Shown here: piece after piece, positions 1 to 9,310 of the stretch
How positions within the stretch are numbered: position 1 is the first letter of the stretch
Layout: the number at the start of each line of letters is the position of its first letter
Origin: Sphingomonas xinjiangensis
GTDB taxonomy: Bacteria; Pseudomonadota; Alphaproteobacteria; Sphingomonadales; Sphingomonadaceae
DNA: 64,000 nt
Direction: 5' to 3'
NCBI RefSeq assembly: GCF_014199255.1
Contig: NZ_JACIJF010000012.1
Location: forward strand, 25,252-89,251
Notes under the pieces: generated by a model
Seen by the model: the letters and a program-made list of their open reading frames with translations, nothing else
Told to the model about the DNA's origin: nothing
Database searches by the model: none
Translations under genes and position numbers: made by a program

Positions 1-811
1 GCGCAGCAACGCCTTTGTTGCGAAGAAATCCGGCGCCGGCCGATCCTGCAGCGCGCTGGACCTGCGCGCATCACCCGCCGGCCTTCCACGCCTACTCGAC
101 CAACTACCTCATCGACCTCGACCACGCCGTCATCATGGATGTCGAGGCGAGCATCGGGTGCGGCAGGCCGACGGCACCGCGTGCAAGCGCATGATCACGC
201 GGGTGCAGGACCGCTTCGGTGTCTGGCCCGAACGACTCGCGGTGGACACCGTCTACGGCTCGGCCGAGATGCTCGCCTGGCTCGTCCATTAGCGCGACAT
301 CCACCCGCACATCGCCGTGTTCGACAAGAAGGCCCAGCGCGACGGCACCTTCGCGCGTAGCGACTTAACCCACGAACACGTCGCCGACAGCTACATGTGT
401 CCCGGCGGCAAGCGCCTGCGCGCAAGGAACCGCAACTTCGCCACGCGGCGGAGCGGCGTCGGCCAGGACGGCTCCATTCGCTACCGCGCGCGCCAGCAGG
501 ACTGCGCCGGCTGCCACCCGCGGCAACGCTCCACGCGACATGACCGGGCGCAAGGTCACCCGCTCGATCCTTGAGGGCGCGCGTGACCTGGCCCGCGATA
601 TCGCCACCACGACGCCTACGCCACCTCCCGCCGCAAGCGGAAGAAGGTCGAAATGCTGTTCGCGCATCTTAAACGTATCCTGAAGCTGGACCGCTTGCGC
701 CTGCGAGGTGCCAACGGCGCCAAAGGCAAGTTCCTGCTGGCAGCTACCGCCCAGAACCTCCGCAAGATGGCCAAGCTCATCCCGATGCCGGCCGAATCGC
801 TGCAGGTATGA
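1..811 (+). pseudogene. Degenerate IS1182-like transposase (C-terminal part)
   Basis: Translation in shifting plus-strand frames gives pieces typical of IS1182-like DDE transposases. Near 85-150 there is STNYLIDLDHAVIMDVEA, near 180-290 RFGVWPERLAVDTVYGSAE, then a zinc-ribbon-like CPGGK...C..C segment at 390-530, and at 655-808 the C-terminal HLKRILKLDRLRLRG...LLAATAQNLRKMAKLIP. At least two frameshifts and an in-frame stop near 290 separate the pieces, so no full-length transposase can be made. The start lies outside the window. The last piece ends with a normal stop at 809-811. A shorter relative of the same element lies at 42.48-42.75 kb. Confidence 0.8.
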
Positions 812-1307
812 CCCGGTCCGGCTCGCAGGCCGCCCTTCAGCGGTACTCGTCACCCGCACCAACAGCCGACTTCTTCAACACAATCACTCGATGGCAGACA
901 TTCGGGGCGACTCAGGTGCCTTGGATAAAAGGACGTTGGTTGATGTACCGCGGTGCCGCTAGCGAGCCGCTTGCTGACTGGCGCTAAATTCAAGGGAGCG
1001 GAGGTTCGTCGAGCTGCGGTCCTTAGGGGAAGGATCGACGAGTGACGTTGAGGGCATGCCTTCGCCCCGGACTCGAGCTTCTATTCAAGTTTCGCCTCCA
1101 CCTGCGAACCAAAGCACGGCACCTTCTGCCAAAACGATACCGACCTAGGTAGCTTGCGCCACGTGCTTTAGATAAGCGGAACAGTTAGTTGCGACTGCCG
1201 CGGGAAGGTGACGCGCCACCCCATTAGGTGCAATATCTGTTCGCTCAGGGGTGAGGGCGGCGGTGGTGGCCAATCGGAACCGGCAGCTTCATGCAGCAGC
1301 GCACTCG
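812..1307. other. Gene-free stretch, 496 bp
   Basis: No convincing coding sequence on either strand. It separates the transposase wreck from the 3' end of the glucanase gene. No clear intrinsic terminator for the minus-strand operon was found here. Confidence 0.5.
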
Positions 1308-2753
1308 TCATCGAATCAACCGGTCGCCGCTAAAGCCGGCGCGCAGCAGTCCGTCGCGAATGGCGGGCGACTTGCGCATGTGCTTCCAGACGAGATCATC
1401 TTGGTAGTTTGCGATCATTGCCAAGATGGGACCCTGGTCAATGCCAAGATATTCGTCGTTGAACCAGCCGAGTTCGGGGTCGACCACCCCTTTCTCGACC
1501 TTCAAGCCCGCACCTGCCAGGGTCGGGTTGAAGCTGTCGAGGAAGCCATACTTTCCATACAGCCTGCGCCCGTAGCGCGCGTGCATGGCTTGGGCGCAGG
1601 GGATCACGATTTCCGGGGCGAATGCGATCGAGCCGAGTGCGGCGGTGGGCGCCAAAGTGCCGTCGTCGAATTCGTCGGGCAGGCCCAACGGGCCGCGCGC
1701 AGAATAGGTGCGGAACTGGCGTGGCTTTCCGTTCAGCTGGTGCGTGCCGCCAAGCGGGCCGTCACAGGCGGTCAGGCCCCAGATGTCGGCGGCATAGCCC
1801 TTCCATCCTTCAGGGTTGCCGATCGCATAGTCCCGCTGGGCATAGGTGGCGCGGCGGCTGTTCTCGAAATAGTCGAAGCCCTCCGCGCGCATCGTGGCGT
1901 CGCGAACGCCGCGGAAGTCGATCCAGACATGGCTGTACTGGTGTCCGAAATGTGGTCCGAAGGCCAGGTGCCTCCCCTGCCCTTCGCCGCGCCAGCTATG
2001 GGGATAGGTGGCGGTCCAGGCCTTCCAGGCGTCACGGCTCAGACGGCGGGCCGGGTCAGGCGCGCCCATGCCGAGCACATAGACGAGCATCGCCTCGTTA
2101 TAGCCCTTCCAGTCGGAAGGGATGAACCCGCTTTCGGGGTGCCAGCCCATCGACACCAAGGGCGCGCGGGCCTGCATCCAGCGCCAGTCGACGCGGTTGT
2201 AGATCTTCTTCGCCAGGTCGCGGATCTCGCGCTCCGCGGCGGCGGTTCCGTCGAAGAATTCGGCGGCGAACAGGATGCCGCCCAGCAACAGGCAGGTGTC
2301 GACCGAGGACAGCTCGGTCCGCCCGAAGCGCAGCCCCTGCTCCATGTCGAGAAAGTGGTAGAAGAACCCCTTGTGCCCGGTGGTGCCGCGGGCTCCTGGA
2401 CCCTGGGGCGCGTTCCAGAAGAAGCGCAGTGTCGTCAGTGTGCGCTGTGCGGCAGCCTGGTGGCTCACCCAGCCGCGTTCGACGCCGATCGGATAGGCAG
2501 TGAGCGCGAAGCCGACCGCCGCGATGCTGCAAAAGCCGGCACTCGGCCAGCGATCGGGCGCCAGGCCGTTTGCCGGATTGGTCGTTTCCCAGAAGAAGCG
2601 GAACGTCCGCTCGGACACGTCGTCGATCAGCCGGGGAGCGGCACCGGGCACCGGCAGCGCCGGAACCGCCGCCGGACGGGTACAGGCACCGGCCGCACTG
2701 CCGGCAACCAGAAGGGAGGTGCAGGCGAGAAGCGAACGGCGCGTGATCAACAT
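1308..2753 (-). CDS. Glucoamylase-like family protein (GH144-type, putative endo-beta-1,2-glucanase)
   Basis: The 481-aa product has an export signal (twin arginine at 5-6, hydrophobic run, Cys at 24, so Tat substrate or lipoprotein) followed by one alpha/alpha-toroid domain. Hallmarks of the Pfam Glycoamylase/COG5368 family are seen: FWNAPQGP, GHQYSHVWIDFRG near residues 270-282, GKYGFLDSFNPT, and WFNDEYLGIDQGPIL near 430-445. Characterised members (GH144) hydrolyse beta-1,2-glucan, which gives the likely substrate; that step is inference. I chose the ATG at 2753 because GGAG lies 5 nt upstream; an upstream in-frame start at 2783 lacks this and would spoil the signal. It lies 62 bp downstream of the TonB receptor and is probably in the same transcript, next to a GH3 beta-glucosidase that would finish the oligosaccharides. 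Confidence 0.85.
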   Translation of the reverse strand: MLITRRSLLACTSLLVAGSAAGACTRPAAVPALPVPGAAPRLIDDVSERTFRFFWETTNPANGLAPDRWPSAGFCSIAAVGFALTAYPIGVERGWVSHQAAAQRTLTTLRFFWNAPQGPGARGTTGHKGFFYHFLDMEQGLRFGRTELSSVDTCLLLGGILFAAEFFDGTAAAEREIRDLAKKIYNRVDWRWMQARAPLVSMGWHPESGFIPSDWKGYNEAMLVYVLGMGAPDPARRLSRDAWKAWTATYPHSWRGEGQGRHLAFGPHFGHQYSHVWIDFRGVRDATMRAEGFDYFENSRRATYAQRDYAIGNPEGWKGYAADIWGLTACDGPLGGTHQLNGKPRQFRTYSARGPLGLPDEFDDGTLAPTAALGSIAFAPEIVIPCAQAMHARYGRRLYGKYGFLDSFNPTLAGAGLKVEKGVVDPELGWFNDEYLGIDQGPILAMIANYQDDLVWKHMRKSPAIRDGLLRAGFSGDRLIR

Positions 2754-2815
2754 CGGTCTCCAAAAAGGAGGCGGGGCCGCCAAGGGGGAGCGGCCCCGCC
2801 CAGGGGAGGGTCTGA

Positions 2816-5764
2816 TTAGAAGCGGTAGCCCAGCCGGAACTGGATACGGCGCGGGAGGGTGATGGTGTTGCGCCCGATCTCGGCTGCGTCGAGCGGATCG
2901 GTCACGTCACCCGTTGCGGGGTTGATCGTGTTGTTGAAGAAGTCGTCGAACCCTTCGAAGTTCTTGTTGTTGAACACGTTGAGCACGTCGACCGCAGCCT
3001 GCACGCGGTCACCGCCGAACACTTCGAAGTTCTTGGCGAGGGTAACGTTGACTTCGCAGAAGGCGAAGAGCCCCTCGATGCAGTTCTTTTTGGGATAACG
3101 CGCCGAGAAGCTGTTGAAGCCGGAGTCCGCGCCGTTGGTGCCATCGGTGACGCGGAACGCCTGGCCACTGCCCAGGGTGGTGAGCGTCGAGAACTGGAAG
3201 CCCAGCGGCAGATCGACAATGCCCGAGATCACCACGCGCTGCCGCTCGTCGCCGCTGCGCGGGCGCCAGCCATAATCGTCCGGCGTGACCGCATCGAGGC
3301 TGAACAGGTCGCCGCCATTCTGCTCGCCCTTGGATAGGGTATAGGCGATGTTCAGGCCCCAGCCCGAGGACTCGGTATAGTTCTTGTCCAGCGTGACGAA
3401 GAGCGCCTTGTACCGGGTATCCAGCCCGTCATAGCCGATCAGCGCGTTCGCATAGCCGAACGGCACCACCGAAGAGGTGTTGCAGCACGTGCCCAGCCCG
3501 TTGTCGTTCCGGGTGGCGAACAGGTTGGTATAGCCGTTGCGGCCGCGCTGATAGGACCCGGTGATCGAGGCCTGGAACACGCCGATCTGCTGGCGCACGC
3601 CCAGGCTGATCTGGTCGTTCACCGGCGGACGCGCGTTGTTCTTCACCGCGAACAGTTCCGGCAGGCCGGCGCTTTGCGAGCTGGCGCGCAGGGCAAGCAG
3701 CCCCTCGCGGCTCAGATAGCTGTTGTTCCAGGCGACGGTCGGCAGCCCGCCGCGCGGCGCGCCATCGGGCGAGAAGCGGAACACGCCGATCGGATTGATC
3801 GTGCGCGACAGCTCGTCGACCGTGTTGTTGAAGCTGTTGCGGTCATAATAGCGCCCGAAGCCGCCGAAAAGCACGGTGGAACGGTTGCCGGCTAGATCCC
3901 ACGAGAAGCCGAAGCGCGGCGCGATGGCCCCGCCGAACGGCTTCCGGTTGTTGCCCTCCGAAATGTAATCCTCAGGGTTGAAGTAATCCGTGATGGGGAG
4001 CGAGCGCAGCGCCGCCGCGGCATTGGCGGGGGTGCGGTAATCGTTGTTGAAGCCGTTGGTCTCGTAATCCCAGCGCACGCCGAGGTTCAGCTGAAGCCGG
4101 CTGGTGATGTCCCAATCGTCCTGCACGTACAGGCCGAGTTGGGTGTTGGACCCCTGGATCAGGCCATTGCCCAGGCCCAGTCGCGCTTCCGCCGGGAAGG
4201 CGAAATTGAGGTTGTTCTGCGGCTCGCGACGGAAGGTGAAGCGCGGCTGAATATAGGCCTGGTTGGCGAACTCGATGTCGGTCACCTCGACACGCGCGCC
4301 CGCCTTGATCGCGTGCCCGTCAAAGCCGGTATAGGTGATATCGTCGCGCAGCGTGTGGCCCTTCTGGACCTCGCGCCGGGTCGAATCCTTGCCGCCGAAG
4401 ACGATGACCGAGTCATAGTCGAAAGTGGCTAAATCGGGGTTCAGCGACGTCGGGTTGAACGTGTAGTCCAGATAGTTGGCGTTGAACTCGTTGGTGAAGT
4501 TCTCGCCGCTATAGGTCCATTTGAAGAGGTAGGTGTCGACGCGGTTGATCTTGTTCTCAGCCGCTTCGTACGACGTGTTGCCGCCAAAACCCTGGATATC
4601 GGTTTCTTCGCGGCGGCTGAACGAAAGGTCGAACGTCTGGCGATCGTCCGGGGTGAGCGTCAGCTTGCCGAAGTAGAAGTCGCCGCGGAACGGGCTGACG
4701 TATGCACCTTCGAAATCCGCCAGGCGGCGGCCGGAGAACTGCTCGAACTCGCTGACGGCTGCGGCCGAGCCGGTGCTATCGACGTTGAACGCGCGGTTCT
4801 GGTCGTTGCCTTCATAAGCGGCGAAGAAGAACAGCTTGTCCTTGACGATCGGGCCGCCGAGCGAGACGCCGTACTGCTTGCGCTCGAACGCCGGCTCGGG
4901 CCGGTTCTCTCGCTTGTCGAAGTAACCTTTCTGGGTCAGGCCCTTGTCGGTGTACTGGCCGAACACCTCGCCATGGAACTCGTTGGTACCCGACTTGGTA
5001 ACCGCGGTGATGATGGCGGAGCCGGCCTGTTCATATTCCGCCTTGTAGTTCTGGGTCAGGACGCGGAATTCCTGGACGGCAAGCTGGCCGAAGGGATTGC
5101 CGCGGCTGTTCTGCTGGCCGGCGATGCCGCCTTCGCGCAGCTTGTTCTTCAGGCTGACGCCGTCGATGAACACATTGACCTGGCTGGCGGTCGATGCGCC
5201 AGACTGGATGCCCTTGTCGGTCTCGCTGTCATTGTAGCGGACGCCGGGGGCGAGTGCGGCGAAGGAGAGAAAGTTGCGGTCCGTCTGCGGCAGGGTGCGG
5301 ATCTGCTCCTGGCTGACGTTGGTCGCGACTTCGCTGGTGCGGGTTTCGCGCAGGCGCGAACCGGTGATGACGACTTCGTCACCGCCGGCGGTCTCTTCGA
5401 CTGCCACTTCGGCTGCCGCGCCGATGGTCAGGTCGAGCGAGGCAGACTGGGCGACGCCGATGCGGATCACCTGGCTGGCGGTTTCGCCATTCAGGGTGGC
5501 GATGACTTCATACTCGCCGGCGCGCAGACCCGAGAGCGTGTAGCTGCCGTCCGCCTGCGTGGTTCCCCGGCTGGTCTGGTTGGTGGCGGTGCTGCGCGCG
5601 GTGAGCGTTGCGCCGGCGGCGGGCGTGCCGTCGGCGTTCACCACCTGGCCGCGCAGCTGCGACGTGGTCACCTGTGCGCTTGCCGGCGCTGGCAGCACCA
5701 CCCCAGCGCTCAACATCGTGGCTGCGGCCAGATAGGCGCGCAGTGCCCTTCCCTTTGCGATCAT
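2816..5764 (-). CDS. TonB-dependent receptor, Oar-like, with carboxypeptidase-regulatory-like N-terminal domain
   Basis: 982 aa. A signal peptide (about 1-30, ending APASAQ) is followed by a CarboxypepD_reg-like Ig fold at 33-112 (GQVVNADGTPAAGATL...DGSYTLSGLRAGEYEV). A plug domain follows at about 130-255 (GVRYNDSE, NVFIDGVSLKNK, VTKSGTNEFHGE), then a long outer-membrane beta-barrel ending in the C-terminal aromatic RLGYRF used for barrel assembly. The family imports ligands across the outer membrane with TonB energy. Sitting between a LacI regulator and a GH144 glucanase, it most likely takes up glucan oligosaccharides. Its ATG overlaps the stop of the LacI gene (ATGA), implying translational coupling. 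No frameshift is visible. Confidence 0.93.
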   Translation of the reverse strand: MIAKGRALRAYLAAATMLSAGVVLPAPASAQVTTSQLRGQVVNADGTPAAGATLTARSTATNQTSRGTTQADGSYTLSGLRAGEYEVIATLNGETASQVIRIGVAQSASLDLTIGAAAEVAVEETAGGDEVVITGSRLRETRTSEVATNVSQEQIRTLPQTDRNFLSFAALAPGVRYNDSETDKGIQSGASTASQVNVFIDGVSLKNKLREGGIAGQQNSRGNPFGQLAVQEFRVLTQNYKAEYEQAGSAIITAVTKSGTNEFHGEVFGQYTDKGLTQKGYFDKRENRPEPAFERKQYGVSLGGPIVKDKLFFFAAYEGNDQNRAFNVDSTGSAAAVSEFEQFSGRRLADFEGAYVSPFRGDFYFGKLTLTPDDRQTFDLSFSRREETDIQGFGGNTSYEAAENKINRVDTYLFKWTYSGENFTNEFNANYLDYTFNPTSLNPDLATFDYDSVIVFGGKDSTRREVQKGHTLRDDITYTGFDGHAIKAGARVEVTDIEFANQAYIQPRFTFRREPQNNLNFAFPAEARLGLGNGLIQGSNTQLGLYVQDDWDITSRLQLNLGVRWDYETNGFNNDYRTPANAAAALRSLPITDYFNPEDYISEGNNRKPFGGAIAPRFGFSWDLAGNRSTVLFGGFGRYYDRNSFNNTVDELSRTINPIGVFRFSPDGAPRGGLPTVAWNNSYLSREGLLALRASSQSAGLPELFAVKNNARPPVNDQISLGVRQQIGVFQASITGSYQRGRNGYTNLFATRNDNGLGTCCNTSSVVPFGYANALIGYDGLDTRYKALFVTLDKNYTESSGWGLNIAYTLSKGEQNGGDLFSLDAVTPDDYGWRPRSGDERQRVVISGIVDLPLGFQFSTLTTLGSGQAFRVTDGTNGADSGFNSFSARYPKKNCIEGLFAFCEVNVTLAKNFEVFGGDRVQAAVDVLNVFNNKNFEGFDDFFNNTINPATGDVTDPLDAAEIGRNTITLPRRIQFRLGYRF

Positions 5765-6774
5765 GTTCTGGTCCGCCCTTCTTTTTTATGTGCAGTGGTG
5801 GTGGCGCGCACCTCGAGCTCGGGCGCGTGCAGTTCCGTCGCGGCGGGGTTGCCCCGTCCGCTAAGCTGGTCGGTGAGCCTAGTGACCGCGAGCGCGCCGA
5901 TCCCGGCGATGGGCACCCGCATCGTGGTCAAATGGAGGTAGCGGGCGACCGGAATGTCGTCGAAGCCCGCGACGGCGATCTGTTCGGGCACCGAGACCCC
6001 CGCCTCGCGTAGGGCCAGCATGCAGCCGATCGCCATCATGTCGTTGGCTGCGAAGATAGCGTCGACACGCTGGCCGCCGGCGATTAGCGCCCGGGTAGCC
6101 GCGGCACCGGCTTCTTCGCTGAAGTCACCCGGCAGCACCAGCGGATCGTCCACGCCCGCATGCCGCCGCATCGACAGCCGAAACCCCGCCAATCGTTCTT
6201 CGGCGTCGAGATTGCCGGAGGGACCGGTCACATGCGCGATCGCGCGCCGCCCGGTCCCCAGCAAGTGGCGGACCATGGTGTCCGCCCCACCGACATTGTC
6301 GACCAACAGCGCGGGCGTGCCCTGGTCGGCGCGACAGTTCACCAACACTGCCGGCACGTTCTGCGGCATGTTGCGCATCAGTTCCGCGGCATCAAGATGC
6401 GGCGCCATCACCACCAGCCCGTCAACGCGACCGCGCATCGCGCGAAGCGCGTGGACGGCGTCGTTCAGGTCGGCGTGCATGTTGGACAGAAGCAAGTGAA
6501 AGCCGCGTGCGCTGGCCTCCTTGTCCATGCCGCGCACGATTTCGGAAAAGAACTCGCCATGCAGGTCGGGCAGAACGACGCCGATGGCGTGCGCGCGCGC
6601 CATGCTGAGGCTGCGGGCACCGGCATGCGGAACATAGCCGAGCTTCTCGGCAGCCGCGACTACGCGGGCGCGCGTGTCGGCGCGGATGTTCTCCGCACCG
6701 TTCAGCGCGCGCGACACCGAGGCGACGGAAACCTCCGCCTCCCGTGCGACATCACGAATGGTGGCTTGCGCCAT
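5761..6774 (-). CDS. LacI-family transcriptional regulator
   Basis: 337 aa from the ATG at 6774. The N-terminal helix-turn-helix is typical (TIRDVAREAEVSVASVSRAL, then the hinge YVPHAGARSLS), followed by a periplasmic-binding-protein-like sugar-sensing domain (GVVLPD, FFSEIVRGM, VDGLVVMAP, IFAANDMMAIG, IAVAGFDDIPVARY). It probably represses the neighbouring sugar genes until an oligosaccharide binds. The divergent intergenic region to the GH3 gene carries two operator-like palindromes. An in-frame ATG at 6801 would add nine residues before the conserved start, so 6774 is preferred, although its ribosome-binding site (GGGAG, 11 nt away) is distant. It overlaps the TonB receptor gene by 4 bp. 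Confidence 0.92.
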   Translation of the reverse strand: MAQATIRDVAREAEVSVASVSRALNGAENIRADTRARVVAAAEKLGYVPHAGARSLSMARAHAIGVVLPDLHGEFFSEIVRGMDKEASARGFHLLLSNMHADLNDAVHALRAMRGRVDGLVVMAPHLDAAELMRNMPQNVPAVLVNCRADQGTPALLVDNVGGADTMVRHLLGTGRRAIAHVTGPSGNLDAEERLAGFRLSMRRHAGVDDPLVLPGDFSEEAGAAATRALIAGGQRVDAIFAANDMMAIGCMLALREAGVSVPEQIAVAGFDDIPVARYLHLTTMRVPIAGIGALAVTRLTDQLSGRGNPAATELHAPELEVRATTTAHKKEGRTRT

Positions 6775-6836
6775 GGAAACTCGTTCTCCCTGCCCGCGCA
6801 TGTGCCTGCGCTTTGGCTAAATGTGGTTGCACCTGA

Positions 6837-6850
6837 TGAAACCGGTTGCG
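6837..6850. promoter_or_regulatory. Operator-like site O2 for LacI-type regulator
   Basis: TGAAACCGGTTGCG, an imperfect palindrome centred on the CCGG core typical of LacI-family operators. It lies in the divergent region between the LacI gene and the GH3 gene, nearer to the regulator, and is centred 36 bp from the perfect site at 6873-6886. Confidence 0.6.
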
Positions 6851-6872
6851 TTGCTCGCGGTGGGCCATACTA

Positions 6873-6886
6873 TGTAACCGGTTACA
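6873..6886. promoter_or_regulatory. Operator O1, perfect palindrome for LacI-type regulator
   Basis: TGTAACCGGTTACA is a perfect 14-bp palindrome with the central CCGG expected for LacI/GalR regulators. It lies 82 bp upstream of the GH3 start codon and 99 bp upstream of the LacI start, so one bound regulator could control both divergent units. Binding by the adjacent LacI protein is inferred from position. Confidence 0.75.
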
Positions 6887-6967
6887 GCGAAGGACCCAAG
6901 CGAAATTTGCTTGCGGGCCTCAGCCGCTTCGGTCGCAGGCGGAAAAAGGTTTTAGTAGGAGAATGTC

Positions 6968-9253
6968 ATGGTGAATGCACGGATCTCGCGGCGCGCGGCG
7001 CTGTTGGGCGCCGGTGCGGTCGCTGCCTGGGCAGGGAGTCCGGCACGCGCGCTCATCCAGGCTGCCGACACTCAGCGGATCCCTGCCTTCGTCGACGCGG
7101 TGATCGCGCGGATGACGGTGGAGGAAAAGGCGGGTCAGTTGACTCTGAATGCCGCGGCATGGGCCGGCTCCGCCGCCACCGCACTTAATCCGCCTTCCGC
7201 CGGCGCGAGCTTCGAAGAGCAGCTGCAACAGGTTCGCGACGGGCAACTCACCGGGGTCTTCAACGGGAACGGCGCCGAGATGTCGCGCCGCATGCAGAAG
7301 GTGGCGATGGAGGAGTCGCGGCTCAAGGTTCCGCTGATCTTTGCCGCCGACATTATCCACGGCCACCGCACCGTGTTCCCGGTGCCGCTGGGCGAAGCGG
7401 CGAGTTGGGAACCCGAGCTTGCCGAGCGCACCGCCCATATCGCTGCCGTCGAAGCCGCGGCGGCAGGCATCGACTGGACGTTTGCGCCGATGGTCGACAT
7501 CGCCCGCGACGCGCGCTGGGGTCGCGGCGTGGAGGGTGCCGGCGAAGACGTGCACCTTGGCAAACTTTTCGCCGCCGCGCGGGTGCGCGGCTTCCAGGGC
7601 AAGCGCCTGACCGACCGCGACGCCGTGCTCGCCTGCGCAAAGCATTTCGTCGCCTATGGCGCTGCCGAAGCCGGGCTGGACTATAACAGCGTCGATATAT
7701 CCGAGCGCACGTTGCGTGAAGTGTATTTCCCTCCTTTTCAGGCCGCCTTCGGCGCGGGCGCGCTTTCGGCCATGGCGTCGTTCAACGAGCTGTCGGGCAT
7801 CCCCGCGACGGCCAATCACTGGCTGCTTGATGAGGTCCTGCATGGCGAGTGGAAGTTCGGCGGCTTGGTAGTTTCCGATTACACCGGCGACGAGGAACTG
7901 ATCGCGCATGGCTATGCCAAGGATGGCCGCGATGCCGCGCGCCTAGCGTTCCTGGCGGGCGTCGACATGTGCATGCAGAGCGGCCTCTACATGAAGCATT
8001 TGCCCGGCCTGGTGCAGGCCGGCGAGGTGCCGCAGGCGCGGCTCGACCAGGCGGTTCGCCGAGTGCTGGCGGTCAAGGCGCAGCTCGGGCTGTTTGACGA
8101 TCCCTTCCGCCGCATCGATCCGCGGCGGGAGAAGGCGCTGGTGCTGTCCAAGCCGCACCGCGCGCTGGCCCGCGATGCCGCCCGCCGATCGGTGGTGCTG
8201 CTCAAGAATGACGGCAATCTGCTCCCGCTCAGGAAGAACCAGAAGATCGCGCTGATCGGCCCCTTCGCCGCCGGGCAGCATGACCTGGTCGGCCCGTGGT
8301 GCGTCTATGGCGACGACAAGCAGGCGATCGACTTGGCCACCGGAATGCGCGCTGCCGCGGCCGATCCGTCGCTGATCACCATCGCTGCGGGTTCGGGCGT
8401 CGAGGAGCCGCTAGCCGGCGGAGTCGAGGCCGCAGTGGTGGCAGCGGGGGCTGCTGACGTGGTGGTGCTGGCGATCGGCGAAGGCACGCGCATGTCCGGC
8501 GAAGCGCAGTCGGTGACCGACATCGTCGTGCCCGCGCCACAAATGGCTCTCGCCGAAGCCATCGCCGCCACGGGCAAGCCCATCGTCGTGCTGCTCAAGA
8601 ACGGGCGCGCGCTTGCGCTGGAAGGCGGCGTCGCAGCGGCACCGGCTATCCTGGTCAGCTGGTTCCTAGGCACCGAGACCGGCCCGGCGCTGGCGGACGT
8701 GCTGTACGGCGCCTACAGCCCCTCGGGCCGCCTGCCAGTCAGCTTCCCGCGAGCAGCAGGGCAAGTACCGTATTATTATGGCCACAAGGCCACCGGCCGT
8801 CCAAACCCGGAAGGCGCCTTGCAGGAATACAAGACGCACTATCGCGGCGTGCTCAATTCGGCGCTGTATCCGTTCGGCCATGGCCTGACCTATGGCCAGG
8901 TGGCGTATGCCGACCTTCACCATGATGCGAACCTCGCGTGGAACGGCACGCTCACCGCGCGCGCGACGGTGCGCAACAGCGGCAGCCATGCCTGCGAGGA
9001 AGTCGTCCAGCTCTATGTTCGCGATCGTACCGCCAGCATCACGCGGCCGGTGCGCGAATTGAAGGCTTTCCATAAGATCGCGCTGAAGCCTGGCGAGACG
9101 CGCCAGGTGGAATTCACGATCCGCCGGGCGGACCTGGAATTCGTGGGCGCGGACAATCGCTGGATGGTGGAGCCCGGCACGTTCGACCTGTGGATTGCGC
9201 CCTCAGCCGACGCCGAGGGCCTGGCCGGGCGCTTCGAGCTGGCTGCCGCCTAA
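6968..9253 (+). CDS. Glycoside hydrolase family 3 beta-glucosidase (BglX-like), exported
   Basis: 761 aa. A Tat-type signal (SRRAALLGAGAVAAWAG, cleavage near 29-30) precedes a GH3 N-terminal barrel (MTVEEKAGQL, WTFAPMVDIARDARWGRG, ACAKHFVAYGAAEAG). The nucleophile is Asp304 in VVSDYTGDEE; many relatives have Trp where Tyr305 sits. Next comes the GH3 C-terminal alpha/beta domain (RSVVLLKNDGNLLPL, YSPSGRLPVSFP) and a fibronectin-III-like tail at about 670-755. The strong AGGAG lies 6 nt before the ATG. Family members cut terminal beta-glucose from oligosaccharides in the periplasm; here it would finish products of the GH144 enzyme. It is divergent from the LacI gene and shares its control region. 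Confidence 0.94.
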   Translation: MVNARISRRAALLGAGAVAAWAGSPARALIQAADTQRIPAFVDAVIARMTVEEKAGQLTLNAAAWAGSAATALNPPSAGASFEEQLQQVRDGQLTGVFNGNGAEMSRRMQKVAMEESRLKVPLIFAADIIHGHRTVFPVPLGEAASWEPELAERTAHIAAVEAAAAGIDWTFAPMVDIARDARWGRGVEGAGEDVHLGKLFAAARVRGFQGKRLTDRDAVLACAKHFVAYGAAEAGLDYNSVDISERTLREVYFPPFQAAFGAGALSAMASFNELSGIPATANHWLLDEVLHGEWKFGGLVVSDYTGDEELIAHGYAKDGRDAARLAFLAGVDMCMQSGLYMKHLPGLVQAGEVPQARLDQAVRRVLAVKAQLGLFDDPFRRIDPRREKALVLSKPHRALARDAARRSVVLLKNDGNLLPLRKNQKIALIGPFAAGQHDLVGPWCVYGDDKQAIDLATGMRAAAADPSLITIAAGSGVEEPLAGGVEAAVVAAGAADVVVLAIGEGTRMSGEAQSVTDIVVPAPQMALAEAIAATGKPIVVLLKNGRALALEGGVAAAPAILVSWFLGTETGPALADVLYGAYSPSGRLPVSFPRAAGQVPYYYGHKATGRPNPEGALQEYKTHYRGVLNSALYPFGHGLTYGQVAYADLHHDANLAWNGTLTARATVRNSGSHACEEVVQLYVRDRTASITRPVRELKAFHKIALKPGETRQVEFTIRRADLEFVGADNRWMVEPGTFDLWIAPSADAEGLAGRFELAAA

Positions 9254-9282
9254 AGGATAGCTGCCGACGCGGTCTGTGCGCA

Positions 9283-9310
9283 GCGGCGGAGCCCTCACCG
9301 CCTCCGCCGC
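9283..9310. terminator. Hairpin between convergent GH3 and GPH transporter genes
   Basis: GCGGCGGAG (9283-9291) pairs perfectly with CTCCGCCGC (9302-9310) across a 10-nt loop. It sits between the GH3 stop (9253) and the end of the minus-strand transporter, overlapping that gene's last codons. It probably works in both directions, although no T-run follows. Confidence 0.5.

Noticed and set aside
1251..2819. 522-codon plus-strand frame over the glucanase gene
   Set aside because: It is the antisense of the GH144 gene; high GC keeps it open, and only the minus strand gives a recognisable protein.
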